The notes under the pieces: model-generated
Seen by the model: the letters and a program-made list of their open reading frames with translations, nothing else
The model's database searches: none
Told to the model about the DNA's origin: nothing
NCBI RefSeq assembly: GCF_004101245.1
Contig: NZ_SCIN01000002.1
Location: 558,001 to 622,000, forward strand
Length of the DNA stretch: 64,000 nucleotides
Direction: 5' to 3'
Source: Sphingomonas sp. UV9
GTDB taxonomy: Bacteria > Pseudomonadota > Alphaproteobacteria > Sphingomonadales > Sphingomonadaceae
Shown: positions 34,271 to 43,603 of the stretch, piece by piece
How the letters are laid out: each line of letters begins with the position of its first letter
Numbering within the stretch: position 1 is the stretch's first letter
Program-made: the position numbers and the translations under genes

Positions 34271-36691
34271 TTAGTCGCGATCGCCCGTCAGGAACGCCGG
34301 CGCGAACTCAGCGGGCTTGTCACCCTCCGAACGCTCGGCGCGGGGAGCGCGCTCGCCACCCTGGCCACCGCCGTCACGACGCGGGCCGCGGCCACCGCCG
34401 TTGCCGCCTGCGTCACGGCCGCCATCGCCGTCGCGACGCGGACCACGGGGACCACGGTCACCGCCGCCGCCTTCGCCGCGCGGACCACGACCGCCACCGC
34501 CGCCGCCATCACGACCACCATCGCCATCACGACGCGGCGGACGCGGACCACGGTCACCGCCTTCGCGCGGCTCGCGGGCAGGACGCGTGTCCTCCAGCTC
34601 TTCGCCGGTCGTCTGGTCGACGACGCGCATCGACAGGCGAACCTTGCCGCGCGGATCGATCTCGAGGACCTTGACCTTGACTTCCTGGCCTTCGCTCAGG
34701 GCGTCCGAGACCTTCTCGACGCGCTCGTTCTTGATTTCGGACACGTGGACGAGACCGTCCTTGCCACCCATGAAGTTCACGAACGCACCGAAGTCCACCA
34801 GGTTGACGACCTTGCCGTCATAGACCTTGCCGACTTCGGCTTCCTCGACGAGGCCCTTGATCCACTTGATCGCAGCTTCGATCTGCGCGGGGTCGGACGA
34901 CGACACCTTGATCACGCCCTCGTCGTCGATGTCGACCTTGGCGCCGGTCTGCGCGACGATCTCGCGGATCACCTTGCCGCCGGTGCCGATGACTTCACGG
35001 ATCTTCGACTTCTCGATCGTGAAGGTCTCGATACGCGGTGCGTGTGCCGACAGCTCCTCACGCGTGTGGTCGAGCGCCTTGGCCATTTCGCCGAGGATGT
35101 GCGCGCGGCCTTCCTTGGCCTGTGCCAGTGCCTTGCCCATGATCTCTTCGGTGATGCCGGCGATCTTGATGTCCATCTGCATCGTGGTGATGCCCTCGGA
35201 CGTGCCAGCCACCTTGAAGTCCATGTCGCCGAGGTGATCCTCGTCGCCCAGGATGTCCGACAGAACCGCGAAGTTCTTGCCCTCGAGGATCAGGCCCATT
35301 GCGATGCCCGACACCGGACGCTTGAGCGGAACGCCGGCATCCATCATCGACAGCGAACCGCCGCAGACCGTCGCCATCGACGACGAGCCGTTGCTCTCCG
35401 TGATGTCCGACAGAACGCGGATCGTGTACGGGAACTCTTCCTTCGACGGCAGCACCGGGTGCAGCGCGCGCCAGGCGAGCTTGCCGTGGCCGACTTCGCG
35501 ACGACCCGGCGCACCGAAGCGACCGACTTCACCGACCGAGTAGGGCGGGAAGTTGTAGTGGAGCATGAAGTTTTCGTACGAAAGCCCGTTCAGGCCGTCG
35601 ATCATCTGCTCTGCGTCGCGCGTGCCGAGCGTGGTGGTGCAGATCGACTGCGTCTCGCCGCGCGTGAACAGCGCCGAGCCATGCGTCCGCGGGAGGAAGT
35701 GGACCATCGCCTCGATCGGACGGATCTGCGTGGTGGTGCGGCCGTCGATGCGGGTGCCGTCCTTGAGGATGGCGCCGCGGACGATCTCCGCCTCCAGCTT
35801 CTTCATCAGCTTGCCGGCAGCCATCTGGTCCTGCGGGGTCGCATCGGCAAAGGCGGTCTTGCCCTTGGCGCGTGCGGCGTTCAGCAGGTCCGAACGCTTG
35901 GACTTGTCGGTCACCTTGTAGGCAGCCGCGATGTCCTTGCCGATCAGCTTCTTCAGCTTGTCCTTGGCGGTCGAGAGATCAGCCTGCTCGGCCATTTCCC
36001 ACGGATCCTTTGCAGCCATCTCGGCCAGATCGATGATCAGGTTGGCGGCTTCGCGGCAGGCCTTGTGCGCGAACTGCACGGCACCGAGCATGATCTCTTC
36101 CGAAAGCTCCTTGGCTTCCGATTCGACCATCATCACGGCCTGGCCAGTGGCGGCGACGACGAGGTCGAGGTCACCCGCCTTGGCTTCGTCGAGCGTCGGG
36201 TTGAGAATGTACGCGCCATCGACATACCCGACGCGCGCTGCGCCGATCGGGCCCATGAACGGCACGCCCGAGATCGTCAGCGCCGCCGACGCCGCGACCA
36301 TCGCGAGGATGTCCGGCTCGTTCTCGCCGTCATACGACAGAACCTGGCAGATCACGTTGATCTCGTTGTAGAAACCCTCTGGAAACAGGGGACGGATCGG
36401 GCGATCGATGAGACGGCTGGTCAGCGTCTCCTTTTCGGTCGCGCCGCGCTCACGCTTGAAGAAGCCGCCGGGGATGCGGCCGCTTGCGGAGAACTTCTCC
36501 TGGTAATGGACGGTGAGCGGGAAGAAATCCTGCCCTTCATTGACGGTCCGTGCAGCCGTGACGGCGCACAGAACGACGGTTTCGCCGAGCGTGGCGAGGA
36601 CGGCGCCATTGGCCTGACGGGCCACGCGGCCGGTCTCGAGCGTCAGCGTCTTGCCGCCCCACTGGGCGCTTACGGTCTTGGTATCGAACAT
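34271..36691 (-). CDS. pnp: Polyribonucleotide nucleotidyltransferase with long Gly/Arg/Asp tail
   Basis: 806 residues against about 710 in E. coli. Two RNase PH domains (about 1-140 and 310-540), a linking helical region, KH domain (about 550-610, [20 protein letters not shown]) and S1 domain (about 620-690, [15 protein letters not shown]). After about 700 comes a 100-residue tail rich in [15 protein letters not shown] and GGGG repeats, likely disordered and RNA-binding or RNase E-binding. It degrades RNA 3' to 5' with phosphate. It follows rpsO, the classic order. Confidence 0.97.
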   Translation of the reverse strand: MFDTKTVSAQWGGKTLTLETGRVARQANGAVLATLGETVVLCAVTAARTVNEGQDFFPLTVHYQEKFSASGRIPGGFFKRERGATEKETLTSRLIDRPIRPLFPEGFYNEINVICQVLSYDGENEPDILAMVAASAALTISGVPFMGPIGAARVGYVDGAYILNPTLDEAKAGDLDLVVAATGQAVMMVESEAKELSEEIMLGAVQFAHKACREAANLIIDLAEMAAKDPWEMAEQADLSTAKDKLKKLIGKDIAAAYKVTDKSKRSDLLNAARAKGKTAFADATPQDQMAAGKLMKKLEAEIVRGAILKDGTRIDGRTTTQIRPIEAMVHFLPRTHGSALFTRGETQSICTTTLGTRDAEQMIDGLNGLSYENFMLHYNFPPYSVGEVGRFGAPGRREVGHGKLAWRALHPVLPSKEEFPYTIRVLSDITESNGSSSMATVCGGSLSMMDAGVPLKRPVSGIAMGLILEGKNFAVLSDILGDEDHLGDMDFKVAGTSEGITTMQMDIKIAGITEEIMGKALAQAKEGRAHILGEMAKALDHTREELSAHAPRIETFTIEKSKIREVIGTGGKVIREIVAQTGAKVDIDDEGVIKVSSSDPAQIEAAIKWIKGLVEEAEVGKVYDGKVVNLVDFGAFVNFMGGKDGLVHVSEIKNERVEKVSDALSEGQEVKVKVLEIDPRGKVRLSMRVVDQTTGEELEDTRPAREPREGGDRGPRPPRRDGDGGRDGGGGGGRGPRGEGGGGDRGPRGPRRDGDGGRDAGGNGGGRGPRRDGGGQGGERAPRAERSEGDKPAEFAPAFLTGDRD

Positions 36692-36898
36692 TCTTTTTCC
36701 TTCACTCCGCTCGCCAGATGCGAACGGGGCCTATGTGCGGGCTAAGCCGGCCCGCGGCGGTACGGAGCGAGTTGTCGCTCCCAAAGGGATCGGCCGAATT
36801 GCCTTTCCCTTAATTCCTTCCCGGAGAAGGCCGGGGTCCCGTTGGGGTACGCTGCGTGTCGCGCGCGCCGCCAGTGTAGAATAGTTCTGCCGGAATGC
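36692..36898. other. Gap between pnp and the rpsO terminator, with a decayed repeat
   Basis: No gene seen. At about 36812-36856 there is CCCGGAGAAGGCCGGGGTCC and GTTGGGGTACG, resembling one arm of a family B element that has lost its partner. The pnp promoter is expected here. Confidence 0.4.
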
Positions 36899-36929
36899 CA
36901 AAAGGGGCGACCTTTCGGCCGCCCCTTGA
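36898..36929 (-). terminator. Rho-independent terminator of rpsO
   Basis: Minus strand: GGGGCGGCC-GAAA-GGTCGCCCC followed by TTTT. It falls right after the rpsO stop and separates rpsO from pnp. Confidence 0.9.
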
Positions 36930-36931
36930 GA

Positions 36932-37201
36932 TTACTTGCGAAGACCGAGCTTCGCGATCAGATCCAGGTAGCGCTGGCCGTCCTTGTGACGGAGATAATC
37001 CAGCAGCGTCCGGCGCTTGTTGACCATCATGAGAAGGCCACGACGCGAGTGGTTGTCCTTCTTGTGGGTCTTGAAATGCTCGGTCAGGTTCTTGATGCGC
37101 TCGGTCAGGATCGAGACCTGGACTTCCGGCGAACCGGTATCGCCCTCGGCGCGCGAATGCTCCTTGACGAGCTCGGTCTTGCGTTCTGCGGTAATCGTCA
37201 T
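36932..37201 (-). CDS. rpsO: 30S ribosomal protein S15
   Basis: 89 residues, the usual length. [59 protein letters not shown] and [20 protein letters not shown] match S15 throughout. It binds 16S rRNA in the platform of the small subunit. Downstream of truB by 19 bp. Confidence 0.99.
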   Translation of the reverse strand: MTITAERKTELVKEHSRAEGDTGSPEVQVSILTERIKNLTEHFKTHKKDNHSRRGLLMMVNKRRTLLDYLRHKDGQRYLDLIAKLGLRK

Positions 37202-37220
37202 GAAATTCGTATCCTCGACA

Positions 37221-38213
37221 TCACAAGTTGAAACCGCGAACGACCCGGACGTCTCCGTCCTCGACCTCGACCAGCGCGACCGGGACAGCGTCCAGCTCGG
37301 CGAAGTATTGGCCATCGTCTGCGGCGATCCCGGCCAAGATACGCCCCTGTCGGAGCGCCCCTGCCTGGTCGGGGGTGAGGGAGAGAGCCGGGATGTCGTC
37401 CAGCGCCACCCTCAAGGGCAGAAGTACATCTTCAAGCGCGGAGGCCTTAGCGAGTTCGTCCAGTTTGTCCAGCGATATCGCGGATGTCAGGTCGAACGGA
37501 CCCGCCTTGGTGCGGCGCAGCATGGTGACGTGGCCGACGGTGCCGAGGGCGATCGCGATGTCGCGCGCGAGGCTGCGGATATAGGTGCCCTTCGAGACGT
37601 ACGCGGTGAGCGTGACCTCCTTCAAATCCTCCCCCGCCAGGGGGAGGTGGCGCGGCGGAGCCGTGACGGAGGGGGAGGGCAGAGGAACGTCGGTTGCGTG
37701 TCCGCCCCCTCCGTCAGCCTCCGGCTGCCACCTCCCCCTGGCGGGGGAGGATTGCAGTGCGTGAATCGTCACATCCCGGCTAGCGAGCACCACCTCATGC
37801 CCGGCCCGAGCGAGATCATACGCCCGCTCCCCATCCACCTTCAGCGCCGAATAGGCCGGCGGCACCTGCGAAATCGGGCCTGTAAACTGAGCCAATACCG
37901 CCTCGACCGCCTCTAACGTCGGCCGCACGTCCGACGTGGCGATCGCCACGCCCTCCGCGTCGAGCGTGTCCGTCTGAACCCCGAACATCACCGTGAAGTC
38001 ATAGATCTTGTCGCTATCGAGCATCCGCCCTGCGAGCTTTGTCGCTTCCCCGACCGCAATCGGTAAGACGCCGGTGGCGAGCGGATCGAGCGTGCCGCCA
38101 TGGCCCACCTTGAACTTGCCATAGCCGCCGGACCGCAAAGCCCGCTTCACCGCCGACACGCCCTGCGTCGATCCCAGCCCCAGCGGCTTGTCGAGAATGA
38201 TCCAGCCATGCAT
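37221..38213 (-). CDS. truB: tRNA pseudouridine(55) synthase with in-frame palindromic insertion
   Basis: 330 residues from ATG at 38213. Makes pseudouridine 55 in the T loop of tRNAs. Catalytic D43 in [16 protein letters not shown]; start [20 protein letters not shown]; later [16 protein letters not shown] and the C-terminal PUA-like end. Residues about 154-196 (between VTIHAL and [10 protein letters not shown]) are Pro/Gly/Arg-rich and coincide with a family H element, placed just before a conserved strand. The frame is intact, so the protein is probably functional. Confidence 0.95.
   Translation of the reverse strand: MHGWIILDKPLGLGSTQGVSAVKRALRSGGYGKFKVGHGGTLDPLATGVLPIAVGEATKLAGRMLDSDKIYDFTVMFGVQTDTLDAEGVAIATSDVRPTLEAVEAVLAQFTGPISQVPPAYSALKVDGERAYDLARAGHEVVLASRDVTIHALQSSPARGRWQPEADGGGGHATDVPLPSPSVTAPPRHLPLAGEDLKEVTLTAYVSKGTYIRSLARDIAIALGTVGHVTMLRRTKAGPFDLTSAISLDKLDELAKASALEDVLLPLRVALDDIPALSLTPDQAGALRQGRILAGIAADDGQYFAELDAVPVALVEVEDGDVRVVRGFNL
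37626..37752. repeat. Palindromic element, family H, inside truB
   Basis: About 127 bp: AATCCTCCCCCGCCAGGGGG, AGGTGGCGCGGCGGAGCCGT and GACGGAGGGGG on one side, with complements CCCCCTCCGTC, GGCTGCCACCTCCCCCTGGC on the other. It adds about 42 in-frame residues to TruB. Confidence 0.92.
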
Positions 38214-38262
38214 GCGTTGTGTCCTAGAGTTTGGGGTAAGGCGGGAGCGCACCCCACACGGT

Positions 38263-38292
38263 CCGTCATCCTGACTTTCGTCAGGATGACGG
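38263..38292. repeat. Perfect short palindrome, family G (copy 1)
   Basis: Thirteen-base perfect arms CCGTCATCCTGAC and GTCAGGATGACGG around TTTC. It is in the tdk-truB gap. A degenerate copy is at 49181. Confidence 0.92.
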
Positions 38293-38303
38293 GGGAGGGG
38301 ACG

Positions 38304-38879
38304 CTACCCCAAAGCCTCGACAAAATGCCGCCGGCACAGCGCAACATACCGGTCGTTCCCACCAATCTCGGTCTGCTGCCCCTCGGCGATTGCCCGCCCG
38401 CTGGCATCGACCCGCAGGTTCATCGTCGCTTTCCGCCCGCACCCGCAGACCGACTTGATCTCGACCAGCGAGTCGGCGATCGCCAGCAACCGCGCCGACC
38501 CCGGAAACAACGCTCCCTGAAAATCGGTCCGCAACCCGTAGGCGAGAACCGGTATCCCGACCACGTCACAGATATGCGCCAACTGATCGACCTGCGCGGC
38601 CGTCAGAAACTGCGCCTCATCCACCAGCACGCACGAGATCGCGTCCTCGCCATGCTGCCGGACCACGCAAGCCCCGATATCCGTCGCCGAATCGAACGCG
38701 ATCGCCGGCGCCTCCAACCCGATTCGCGAGGTGATCGTCCCCGCCGCGAACCGGTCGTCGATCGCCGCCGTAAACAGCATCGTCCGCATGCCCCGCTCGC
38801 GGTAATTGAAGTCCGCCTGCAACAGGTTCGTCGACTTCCCCGCGTTCATCGACGCGTAGTAGAAATACAGCTTGGCCAT
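38304..38879 (-). CDS. tdk: Thymidine kinase (type II)
   Basis: 191 residues. P-loop in YYASMNAGKSTNLLQADFNY, DEAQFL (VLVDEAQFLTAAQVDQ), the lasso/Zn region with CGCGRKATMNLRVD, and YVALCRRHF near the end. It phosphorylates thymidine for salvage. It is inserted between rbfA and truB, which are normally adjacent in the translation cluster; small palindromes flank it on both sides (38263 and 38926). Confidence 0.95.
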   Translation of the reverse strand: MAKLYFYYASMNAGKSTNLLQADFNYRERGMRTMLFTAAIDDRFAAGTITSRIGLEAPAIAFDSATDIGACVVRQHGEDAISCVLVDEAQFLTAAQVDQLAHICDVVGIPVLAYGLRTDFQGALFPGSARLLAIADSLVEIKSVCGCGRKATMNLRVDASGRAIAEGQQTEIGGNDRYVALCRRHFVEALG

Positions 38880-38925
38880 GAGGGCAAAGAGCGGGAACCT
38901 CGGTCTATGTCCAGACCCATTCCCA

Positions 38926-39065
38926 CCCCCGTTCGTCCTGAGTAGCTGCTGAGCTTGTCGAAGCGGCGTATCGAAGGCTGGGTTGGCGCGGGGAACCTGT
39001 GCTTCGATACTGGCCCTCGATACAGATCTTTGAGCCTACTCGGTCTCTACTCAGCACGAACGGGG
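38926..39065. repeat. Long inverted repeat, family I
   Basis: About 140 bp. Ends CCCCCGTTCGTCCTGAGTAG and CTACTCAGCACGAACGGGGG, with inner TTCGATAC/GTATCGAA and GAGCTTGTCGAAGC. Only one full copy here, although GAGCCGAAGC/TTTGTCGAAGCC-like pieces also occur in the ylxR element. Lies between tdk and rbfA. Confidence 0.88.
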
Positions 39066-39075
39066 GAGGCTTCGA

Positions 39076-39465
39076 TCAATCTTCGCTCAAATCCCGCGCG
39101 ATATGCGGATCGCGCAGCAGCGTATCGATGTGCGTGCCCTCGTCGAAGCTTTCGTCCGCCAGGAACTTCAGCTTGGCGGCATAGCGCGTCTGCACCCGGG
39201 TCGCGACTTCGCGCTGGAGGTAGGCGGTGTTCGTCCTGAGCGCCTTCAGCACCTTTTCCTCGTCCTTGCCGAGCAATGGCTTCACGAAGACGGTCGCGTG
39301 GCGGAGGTCGGGGGACATGCGGACCTCGGTGATCGTCACGAGGTGCTTTTCGAGCACCGGATCGTGCACGTCGCCGCGCGCGAGGATGTCCGACAGGGCA
39401 TGACGCGCCTGTTCGCCGACGCGTAATGCGCGGACGGCTTTGATTTCTGGGGTATCGGTCTTCAT
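39076..39465 (-). CDS. rbfA: 30S ribosome-binding factor A
   Basis: 129 residues. KH-like fold: [73 protein letters not shown]. It matures 16S rRNA in the small subunit. ATG at 39465; the longer frame upstream is repeat sequence. It follows infB across a family D element. Confidence 0.96.
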   Translation of the reverse strand: MKTDTPEIKAVRALRVGEQARHALSDILARGDVHDPVLEKHLVTITEVRMSPDLRHATVFVKPLLGKDEEKVLKALRTNTAYLQREVATRVQTRYAAKLKFLADESFDEGTHIDTLLRDPHIARDLSED

Positions 39466-39470
39466 AATAT

Positions 39471-39580
39471 CTCCCCTCCCGCCAGCGGGAGGGGCCGGGG
39501 GTGGGCTCCCGGCCTCGGCGTCTTGCACCGTGGATGGCGGGTGCCCACCCCCCGACCCCCTCCCGCGAGCGGGAGGGGGA
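39471..39580. repeat. Palindromic element, family D, between infB and rbfA
   Basis: About 110 bp: CTCCCCTCCCGCCAGCGGGA, GGGGGTGGGC, core GGCCTCGGCGTCTTGCACCG, GCCCACCCCC, and CCTCCCGCGAGCGGGAGGGG. It reaches to within six bases of the infB stop and the rbfA start, so it fills the intergenic gap. Confidence 0.93.
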
Positions 39581-39586
39581 GCAGTA

Positions 39587-42442
39587 TTACAGCGTGCGTT
39601 CGCGCATCTCGACTTCGAACGTCTCGAGGACGTCGCCGGCCTTGATGTCGACGAAGTTCGACGTGAACGTCACGCCGCACTCCAGACCCGCACGGACCTC
39701 GGCGACATCATCCTTGAAGCGACGCAGCGATGCGATTTCACCCTGGTAGATGATGACGTCGTTGCGCGTGATGCGCGCCTTGAGCGCCTTGCGAATATTG
39801 CCTTCGGTAACGAGCAGACCCGCCGCCTTGCCGTGCTTACCCGCCGAGAAGACCTCGCGGATATCGGCACGACCGACCACCGTCTCGAACGCTTCCGGCC
39901 CAAGCTCGCCGGCCATCCCCGCCCGGATCTCGTCGATCAGATCGTAGATCACGTCGTAGTATTTGAACGCGACCTTCTGGCGCTCGGCAATCTCGCGTGC
40001 CTTGGCGTTCGGGCGAACGTTGAAGCCGATGATCGGTGCACCGGATGCCGCCGCCAACGTGACGTCCGACTCGGTGATGCCACCGACACCCGAGCTCAGC
40101 ACACGCGCCTTGATCAGGTCGGTGGAGATCTTGTTGATCGCCCCGACGATCGCCTCGACCGTCCCTTGCGTATCCGCCTTCACGACCAGCGGATATTCGA
40201 TCGCCTGCTTGTCCTTCAGCGCCGAGAACATGCTCTCGAGGCTGGCGGGAACCGACGCGGTCCGCTTGTCGGTCTTCACGCTGCGACGATATTCCGCGAC
40301 TTCGCGGGCGCGTGCCTCGTTCTCGACCACCTGGAACGGATCACCCGCCGACGGCACGCCCGACAAACCGAGGACCTCGACCGGCATCGCCGGACCGGCT
40401 TCCTTGATCTGCTTGCCCTTGTCGTCGACCAGCGCACGGACCTTGCCGCTCTCGCCGCCGACCACGAAGATGTCGCCGACCCGCAGCGTACCGCGGTTGA
40501 CGAGGATCGTCGCGACCGGGCCGCGACCCTTGTCGAGCTTGGCCTCGATCACCGTACCCTCGGCTGCGCGATCCGGATTGGCGCGCAGTTCGAGCAGTTC
40601 GGCCTGGAGCTGGATCTTCTCGATCAACGTATCGAGACCGATCTTCTTGGTCGCGGAGACTTCGACGTCCTGGACGTCGCCGCCCATGTCCTCGACCACG
40701 ATCTCCTCGCTCAGCAGGCGCTCGCGCACTTTCTGGGCATTGGCGCCTTCCTTGTCGATCTTGTTGATCGCGACGATCATCGGAACGCCAGCCGCCTTGG
40801 TGTGGGCGATCGCCTCAACCGTCTGCGGCATCAGGCCGTCGTCCGCCGCCACCACCAGGATGACGATGTCGGTGACGTCCGCGCCGCGCGCACGCATCTG
40901 CGTGAACGCCTCATGGCCCGGCGTGTCGAGGAAGGTGATCTTCGACTTGTCCTTCAGCGTGACCTGATACGCGCCGATATGCTGGGTGATGCCACCCGCT
41001 TCGCCGCGCACCACGTCGGTGCCGCGCAGGGCATCGAGCAACGACGTCTTGCCGTGATCGACGTGACCCATGATCGTGACGACCGGAGCGCGCGGCTTCA
41101 GCGTCTCCTCGGCATCGTCGATCGTGTCGTTGGCCAGATCCTGGTCGACATCGCTGACGCGCGTCAGATTGTGGCCGAACTCGGTGACGAGCAACTCGGC
41201 GGTATCCTGGTCGATCGTCTGCGTCATCGTGACGGGCATGCCCATCTTGAACAGCGCCTTGACCAGGTCGGCACCCTTCTCGGCCATGCGGTTGGCGAGT
41301 TCCTGCACGGTGATCGCCTCGGGGACGACCACGTCGCGGACCTGCTTGGCCTGCGGCTCGCGCGGACCACCGGTGCCACGACGCTCCTTCTCGCGCGCAC
41401 GCTTCAGGGCGGCGAGCGAACGGGCGCGGGCGCCGTCACCATCGCCGAGCGCGCGGTTGACGGTCAGCTTGCCCGAGGTACGACGATCGTCGCCCTTGCG
41501 GTCACGCTGCTGCGGACGCGCCGGGACAGCGTCGCGACGGATGCCACCAACGGGGGCGTTCGCCCCAGTCGCGCCGGGACGCGCGGCGGTCGTGCCGGCG
41601 TTGCCCGTCGTCGCCGGCGCTGCGGCAGCGGGTGCTGCAACAGGCTTCGGCGGCGGCGGCGGACGCTCGGGACGCGCCACCGGCGAGAACCGGCGCGGGG
41701 CCGGGAACGCGGGATCGCGGGTCAGTTCGAGAACGGGCGGCGGTGCCGGCGGCGCAACAGGTGCGGGCGCAGGCTTGGGCGCCGGGGCAGGAGCCGCTGC
41801 GACAGGCGCAGGCTTTGGTGCAACGACCGGGGGTGCAACGACCGGGGCCGGGGCAGGGGCCGCGGCAACGGGCGCCTCGACCGGTGCCGGCGAAGGCGTC
41901 GGTGCGGCGACAGGAGCGGGAGCCGCTTCGACGACCGGTGCAGGTGCGGGCGCAGGCGCCTCGACCGGCTTGGGCGCAGGAGTAGCCTTGGCCTCTGCCT
42001 CGGCGCGGGCGCGATCGGCGACGCGGTTACGCTCGTCCTCGACGGCCTTGTTACGCTCGGCCTCCTGGCGACGACGCCCTTCTTCGAGCGTGTTCATGCG
42101 CTGCTCTTCCGCCTCGCGCAGCAGCTTTGCCTGACGCTCCTGCGGCGACAGATTGCTCTGCTGCTGACGCACGGGGGCAGGGGCAGGCTGCGGTGCGCGC
42201 GCCTGCGGGGCCGGTGCTGCGGGCGCAGCCGGCGCGGGCGCGGCAACCGGCGTGGCATCCGCGACCGGGCCGTCGGGATCGCCCGGACGGCGCAGCACGC
42301 GCGCACGCTTGGTTTCCACGATCACCGTATTCGATCGGCCGTGGCTGAAGCTCTGCTTCACCTGGCCGGTCTCGACCGTGCGCTTCACACCCAAGGGTGC
42401 GCGCATGCCAAGTTTCGGCTTCTCGTTGTCCGTGTCGCTCAC
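39587..42442 (-). CDS. infB: Translation initiation factor IF-2
   Basis: 951 residues. Long N-terminal region (about 70-330) rich in Pro, Ala and Glu, then the GTPase: [43 protein letters not shown], and the C-terminal domains with [20 protein letters not shown] and the last EMRERTL. IF-2 brings fMet-tRNA to the 30S subunit. Its ATG overlaps the stop of ylxR by four bases. The low-complexity region is coded by GC-rich repeated codons, not by palindromic elements. Confidence 0.98.
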   Translation of the reverse strand: MSDTDNEKPKLGMRAPLGVKRTVETGQVKQSFSHGRSNTVIVETKRARVLRRPGDPDGPVADATPVAAPAPAAPAAPAPQARAPQPAPAPVRQQQSNLSPQERQAKLLREAEEQRMNTLEEGRRRQEAERNKAVEDERNRVADRARAEAEAKATPAPKPVEAPAPAPAPVVEAAPAPVAAPTPSPAPVEAPVAAAPAPAPVVAPPVVAPKPAPVAAAPAPAPKPAPAPVAPPAPPPVLELTRDPAFPAPRRFSPVARPERPPPPPKPVAAPAAAAPATTGNAGTTAARPGATGANAPVGGIRRDAVPARPQQRDRKGDDRRTSGKLTVNRALGDGDGARARSLAALKRAREKERRGTGGPREPQAKQVRDVVVPEAITVQELANRMAEKGADLVKALFKMGMPVTMTQTIDQDTAELLVTEFGHNLTRVSDVDQDLANDTIDDAEETLKPRAPVVTIMGHVDHGKTSLLDALRGTDVVRGEAGGITQHIGAYQVTLKDKSKITFLDTPGHEAFTQMRARGADVTDIVILVVAADDGLMPQTVEAIAHTKAAGVPMIVAINKIDKEGANAQKVRERLLSEEIVVEDMGGDVQDVEVSATKKIGLDTLIEKIQLQAELLELRANPDRAAEGTVIEAKLDKGRGPVATILVNRGTLRVGDIFVVGGESGKVRALVDDKGKQIKEAGPAMPVEVLGLSGVPSAGDPFQVVENEARAREVAEYRRSVKTDKRTASVPASLESMFSALKDKQAIEYPLVVKADTQGTVEAIVGAINKISTDLIKARVLSSGVGGITESDVTLAAASGAPIIGFNVRPNAKAREIAERQKVAFKYYDVIYDLIDEIRAGMAGELGPEAFETVVGRADIREVFSAGKHGKAAGLLVTEGNIRKALKARITRNDVIIYQGEIASLRRFKDDVAEVRAGLECGVTFTSNFVDIKAGDVLETFEVEMRERTL

Positions 42443-43386
42443 TCAAATTCCTCAGTCATTTCCACGGCCGGGCGTTGTCCGGTCGACCCGGACGCCCCTT
42501 TAATTTGTGACGCCGATGCGCCCTGCGAGGCCGTTTCGCAAGGCACGGAAGAAGATTCGGGGCCGATAAAATGCAGCCACCGGTCAAGCGCTTCGCTCAC
42601 CCGCTTCGCTGCAGCGCGGTCTGTCAGGCCAATGTGTACCACATTTTCCCGTCCCAGCGCCAACGCCAATATGGTGCGTGGCACCGGGAGTACAAACCCC
42701 CGCAAACCCGAGCCTTCTTCATCGTTGCCGATGCGCCAGGCCTGATCGAGCTTGCGGTTGCCGTCCTCGGCAGCGTCGGACGCGTGGTACAGCGTCTTTA
42801 GCTTTCCCTGTCGCGCATTCTGCTCGATCCGATCGGAACCGATGAGAACGGTACCCGAGCGCGATTCGAGACCGAGCCGGTCGAGCGCATTACGCTCCAG
42901 CGCGGCCTCGATCATCGCGGGAAGCTCTGCGGGGATCGTAAACTCGCCGGTCTTGAACCCGCGAGCCAGCGCGCCCTTCAGCTTGCCCTTCTTGATCGCG
43001 GTTTCAAGCTCGACGCGGGTGACACCGATCCACGCACCACGGCCGGGGGCCTTGGCGCGTACGTCGGGGAAGATCTGGCCGTCGGGAGACAGCGCGAGTC
43101 TCACGAGGTGCGGCCGCTCGTCGCGTTCGCCGGAAAGGATGCACTTGCGGATGGGGCCGTCGTCATCCCCCTCCCGCAAGCGGGAGGGGCTAGGGGTGGG
43201 CACGCGCTTACCCCCATCGCCGCCGTCAGCCTGAGCCGAAGCGCCGGTCTTCAACGCATGCGCCTTCGCCGAAGCGTCGCGTTTTGTCGAAGCCGGGCGC
43301 CCACCCCTCGGTCCCCTCCCGCTTGCGGGAGGGGAGGAAGGAGTAGTGTCGGTCGCGCCTAGCGTCTCATCGGGAGGGTTCCGCAT
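42439..43386 (-). CDS. YlxR-type RNA-binding protein (DUF448), plus L7Ae-like domain, with palindromic insertion
   Basis: 315 residues. DUF448 domain starts GPIRKCILSGERDERPHLVR and continues FPDVRAKAPGRGAWIGVTR. Residues about 160-270 resemble an L7Ae-like region (LKTLYHASDAAEDGNRKLDQ, RENVVHIGLTDRAAAKRVSE). Residues about 17-74 come from a large family D element and lie between the short N-terminus MRNPPDETLGATD and the DUF448 start. nusA-ylxR-infB is a conserved order. It overlaps infB (ATGA) and the tautomerase gene (20 bases). Confidence 0.9.
   Translation of the reverse strand: MRNPPDETLGATDTTPSSPPASGRGPRGGRPASTKRDASAKAHALKTGASAQADGGDGGKRVPTPSPSRLREGDDDGPIRKCILSGERDERPHLVRLALSPDGQIFPDVRAKAPGRGAWIGVTRVELETAIKKGKLKGALARGFKTGEFTIPAELPAMIEAALERNALDRLGLESRSGTVLIGSDRIEQNARQGKLKTLYHASDAAEDGNRKLDQAWRIGNDEEGSGLRGFVLPVPRTILALALGRENVVHIGLTDRAAAKRVSEALDRWLHFIGPESSSVPCETASQGASASQIKGASGSTGQRPAVEMTEEFE
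43165..43337. repeat. Palindromic element, family D (long form), inside ylxR
   Basis: About 173 bp, the longest copy: CATCCCCCTCCCGCAAGCGG with GGGGTGGGC, a core with CTGAGCCGAAGCGCCGGTCT, then GCCCACCCC and CCCTCCCGCTTGCGGGAGGG. The core includes CTTCGCCGAAGCG and TTTGTCGAAGCC. It supplies about 58 residues near the N-terminus. Confidence 0.92.
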
Positions 43387-43603
43387 GTGCGTCCTCCTGC
43401 GTCAGAGTCTTCGGGGCGTCGCGGTCGACGAGCAATTGCCCGCCGGCGCCGTAATTTTCGGTCGAGACTTCCTCGATCACGATCTGCACCGCAGCCGGGT
43501 TCTTTCCCAGCCGCTGCACGAGCGACTGGGTGACGTCGGCGACGATGCCGGCCTTCTGGTCCTTGGTGGCGGACCCCGAGATGCGGATGCTGACGAAGGG
43601 CAT
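43367..43603 (-). CDS. 4-oxalocrotonate tautomerase-like small protein
   Basis: 78 residues. Begins [19 protein letters not shown], so a mature Pro1 is available as the general base, as in tautomerases. AAVQIVIEEVSTENYGAGGQ carries the usual strand and loop. Such enzymes isomerise keto-enol acids; the substrate is unknown. Lodged between nusA and ylxR: it starts at the nusA stop (one-base overlap) and overlaps the ylxR start, so it is probably translated from the same message. Confidence 0.88.
   Translation of the reverse strand: MPFVSIRISGSATKDQKAGIVADVTQSLVQRLGKNPAAVQIVIEEVSTENYGAGGQLLVDRDAPKTLTQEDAHAEPSR

Noticed and set aside
34745..36745. Plus-strand open frame of about 660 codons opposite pnp
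   Set aside because: Antisense of PNPase; composition (many Arg, Asp, His, Leu) is that of a complementary-strand shadow.
39440..42745. Plus-strand open frame of about 1100 codons opposite infB
   Set aside because: It is the antisense of a gene with clear IF-2 motifs. Long antisense frames are expected in high-GC DNA with strong third-position bias, and its translation is Arg/Asp/Leu-rich with no recognisable domain.
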